From Catonia carolina (lineage: Eukaryota > Arthropoda > Insecta > Hemiptera > Achilidae): a stretch of DNA of 64,000 nt. Positions 63,985 through 64,000 of the stretch are shown one piece after another; within the stretch, counting starts at the first letter, position 1, and every line of letters starts with the position of its first letter. Both the position numbers and the translations under genes were made by a program. The stretch is taken from contig JAQMRL010000001.1 of assembly GCA_035578175.1 (NCBI GenBank), positions 439,108,124 to 439,172,123 on the forward strand. The letters run 5' to 3'. The notes under the pieces are model-generated. The model searched no databases. It saw only the letters and a list, made by a program, of their open reading frames with translations, and was not told the origin of the DNA.

Positions 63985-64000
63985 TATGTTTAACAAAAAT

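Noticed and set aside
1..64000. Search for host protein-coding exons, rRNA, snRNA and tRNA genes
   Set aside because: Nothing convincing found; all protein motifs recognised belong to mobile elements, and tRNA-like boxes belong to SINEs. Short unrecognised host exons cannot be excluded by eye.

Overview
The window is a eukaryotic, AT-rich, repeat-packed stretch of what is most likely an insect genome. The evidence is the mix of elements: a Ty3/Gypsy-type endogenous retrovirus with a baculovirus-F-like envelope, a BEL/Pao element, Jockey-like and RTE-like LINEs, tRNA-derived SINEs, and mariner, pogo/Tigger, PIF/Harbinger and DUF4817-type DNA transposons. I cannot name the species. I recognise no host protein-coding gene; every ORF I can assign belongs to a mobile element. 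Layout: 1-3.5 kb holds a SINE end, a pogo fragment and two copies of a roughly 0.95 kb AT-rich repeat (here 'family A'). 3483-14777 is an apparently complete 11.3 kb endogenous retrovirus inserted into one family A copy: 1905-bp LTRs identical wherever I compared them, a GTATA target duplication, gag, pol in the -1 frame and env. 15-20 kb has more family A and SINE copies plus about 2.5 kb of unassigned sequence. 20955-28581 holds a minus-strand BEL/Pao element with gag-protease but no reverse transcriptase, embedded in a puzzling 1.83 kb direct duplication of LTR plus flank. 28.6-38 kb contains SINEs, purine-rich low-complexity tracts, a 5'-truncated Jockey-like LINE with target duplications, a transposase remnant and a nested family A/solo-LTR/SINE composite. 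38-45 kb contains an RTE remnant, a pogo-like element with a SINE inside it, four family A copies and a Harbinger-like element inside a SINE. 45.7-49.5 kb is a nearly full-length minus-strand Jockey-like LINE with an intact 889-codon ORF2. 49.7-64 kb carries three pogo-like elements, a long-TIR DUF4817 element, LINE tails, a complete tRNA SINE, a minisatellite and a terminal mariner with perfect 28-bp inverted repeats. How the parts work together: the retrovirus is the only element that looks capable of a full cycle. It has a TATA/initiator promoter and poly(A) signal in the LTR, a primer-binding site, a gag stop bypassed by a CCCAAAA slippery heptamer followed by a predicted H-type pseudoknot, protease-RT-RNase H-integrase, an envelope that probably needs splicing to obtain its start, and a polypurine tract. 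The other elements are defective or non-autonomous. Nesting gives relative ages: family A copies are oldest, SINE copies and LTR elements landed in them, and the retrovirus is the youngest large insertion. Most informative for follow-up: the frameshift signal, the Cys-rich ORF in the retroviral U3, the RT-less BEL element and its duplication, the DINE/Helentron-like architecture of family A, the UAAUG stop-start overlap in the LINE, and the palindrome-rich 3' end of the main SINE.
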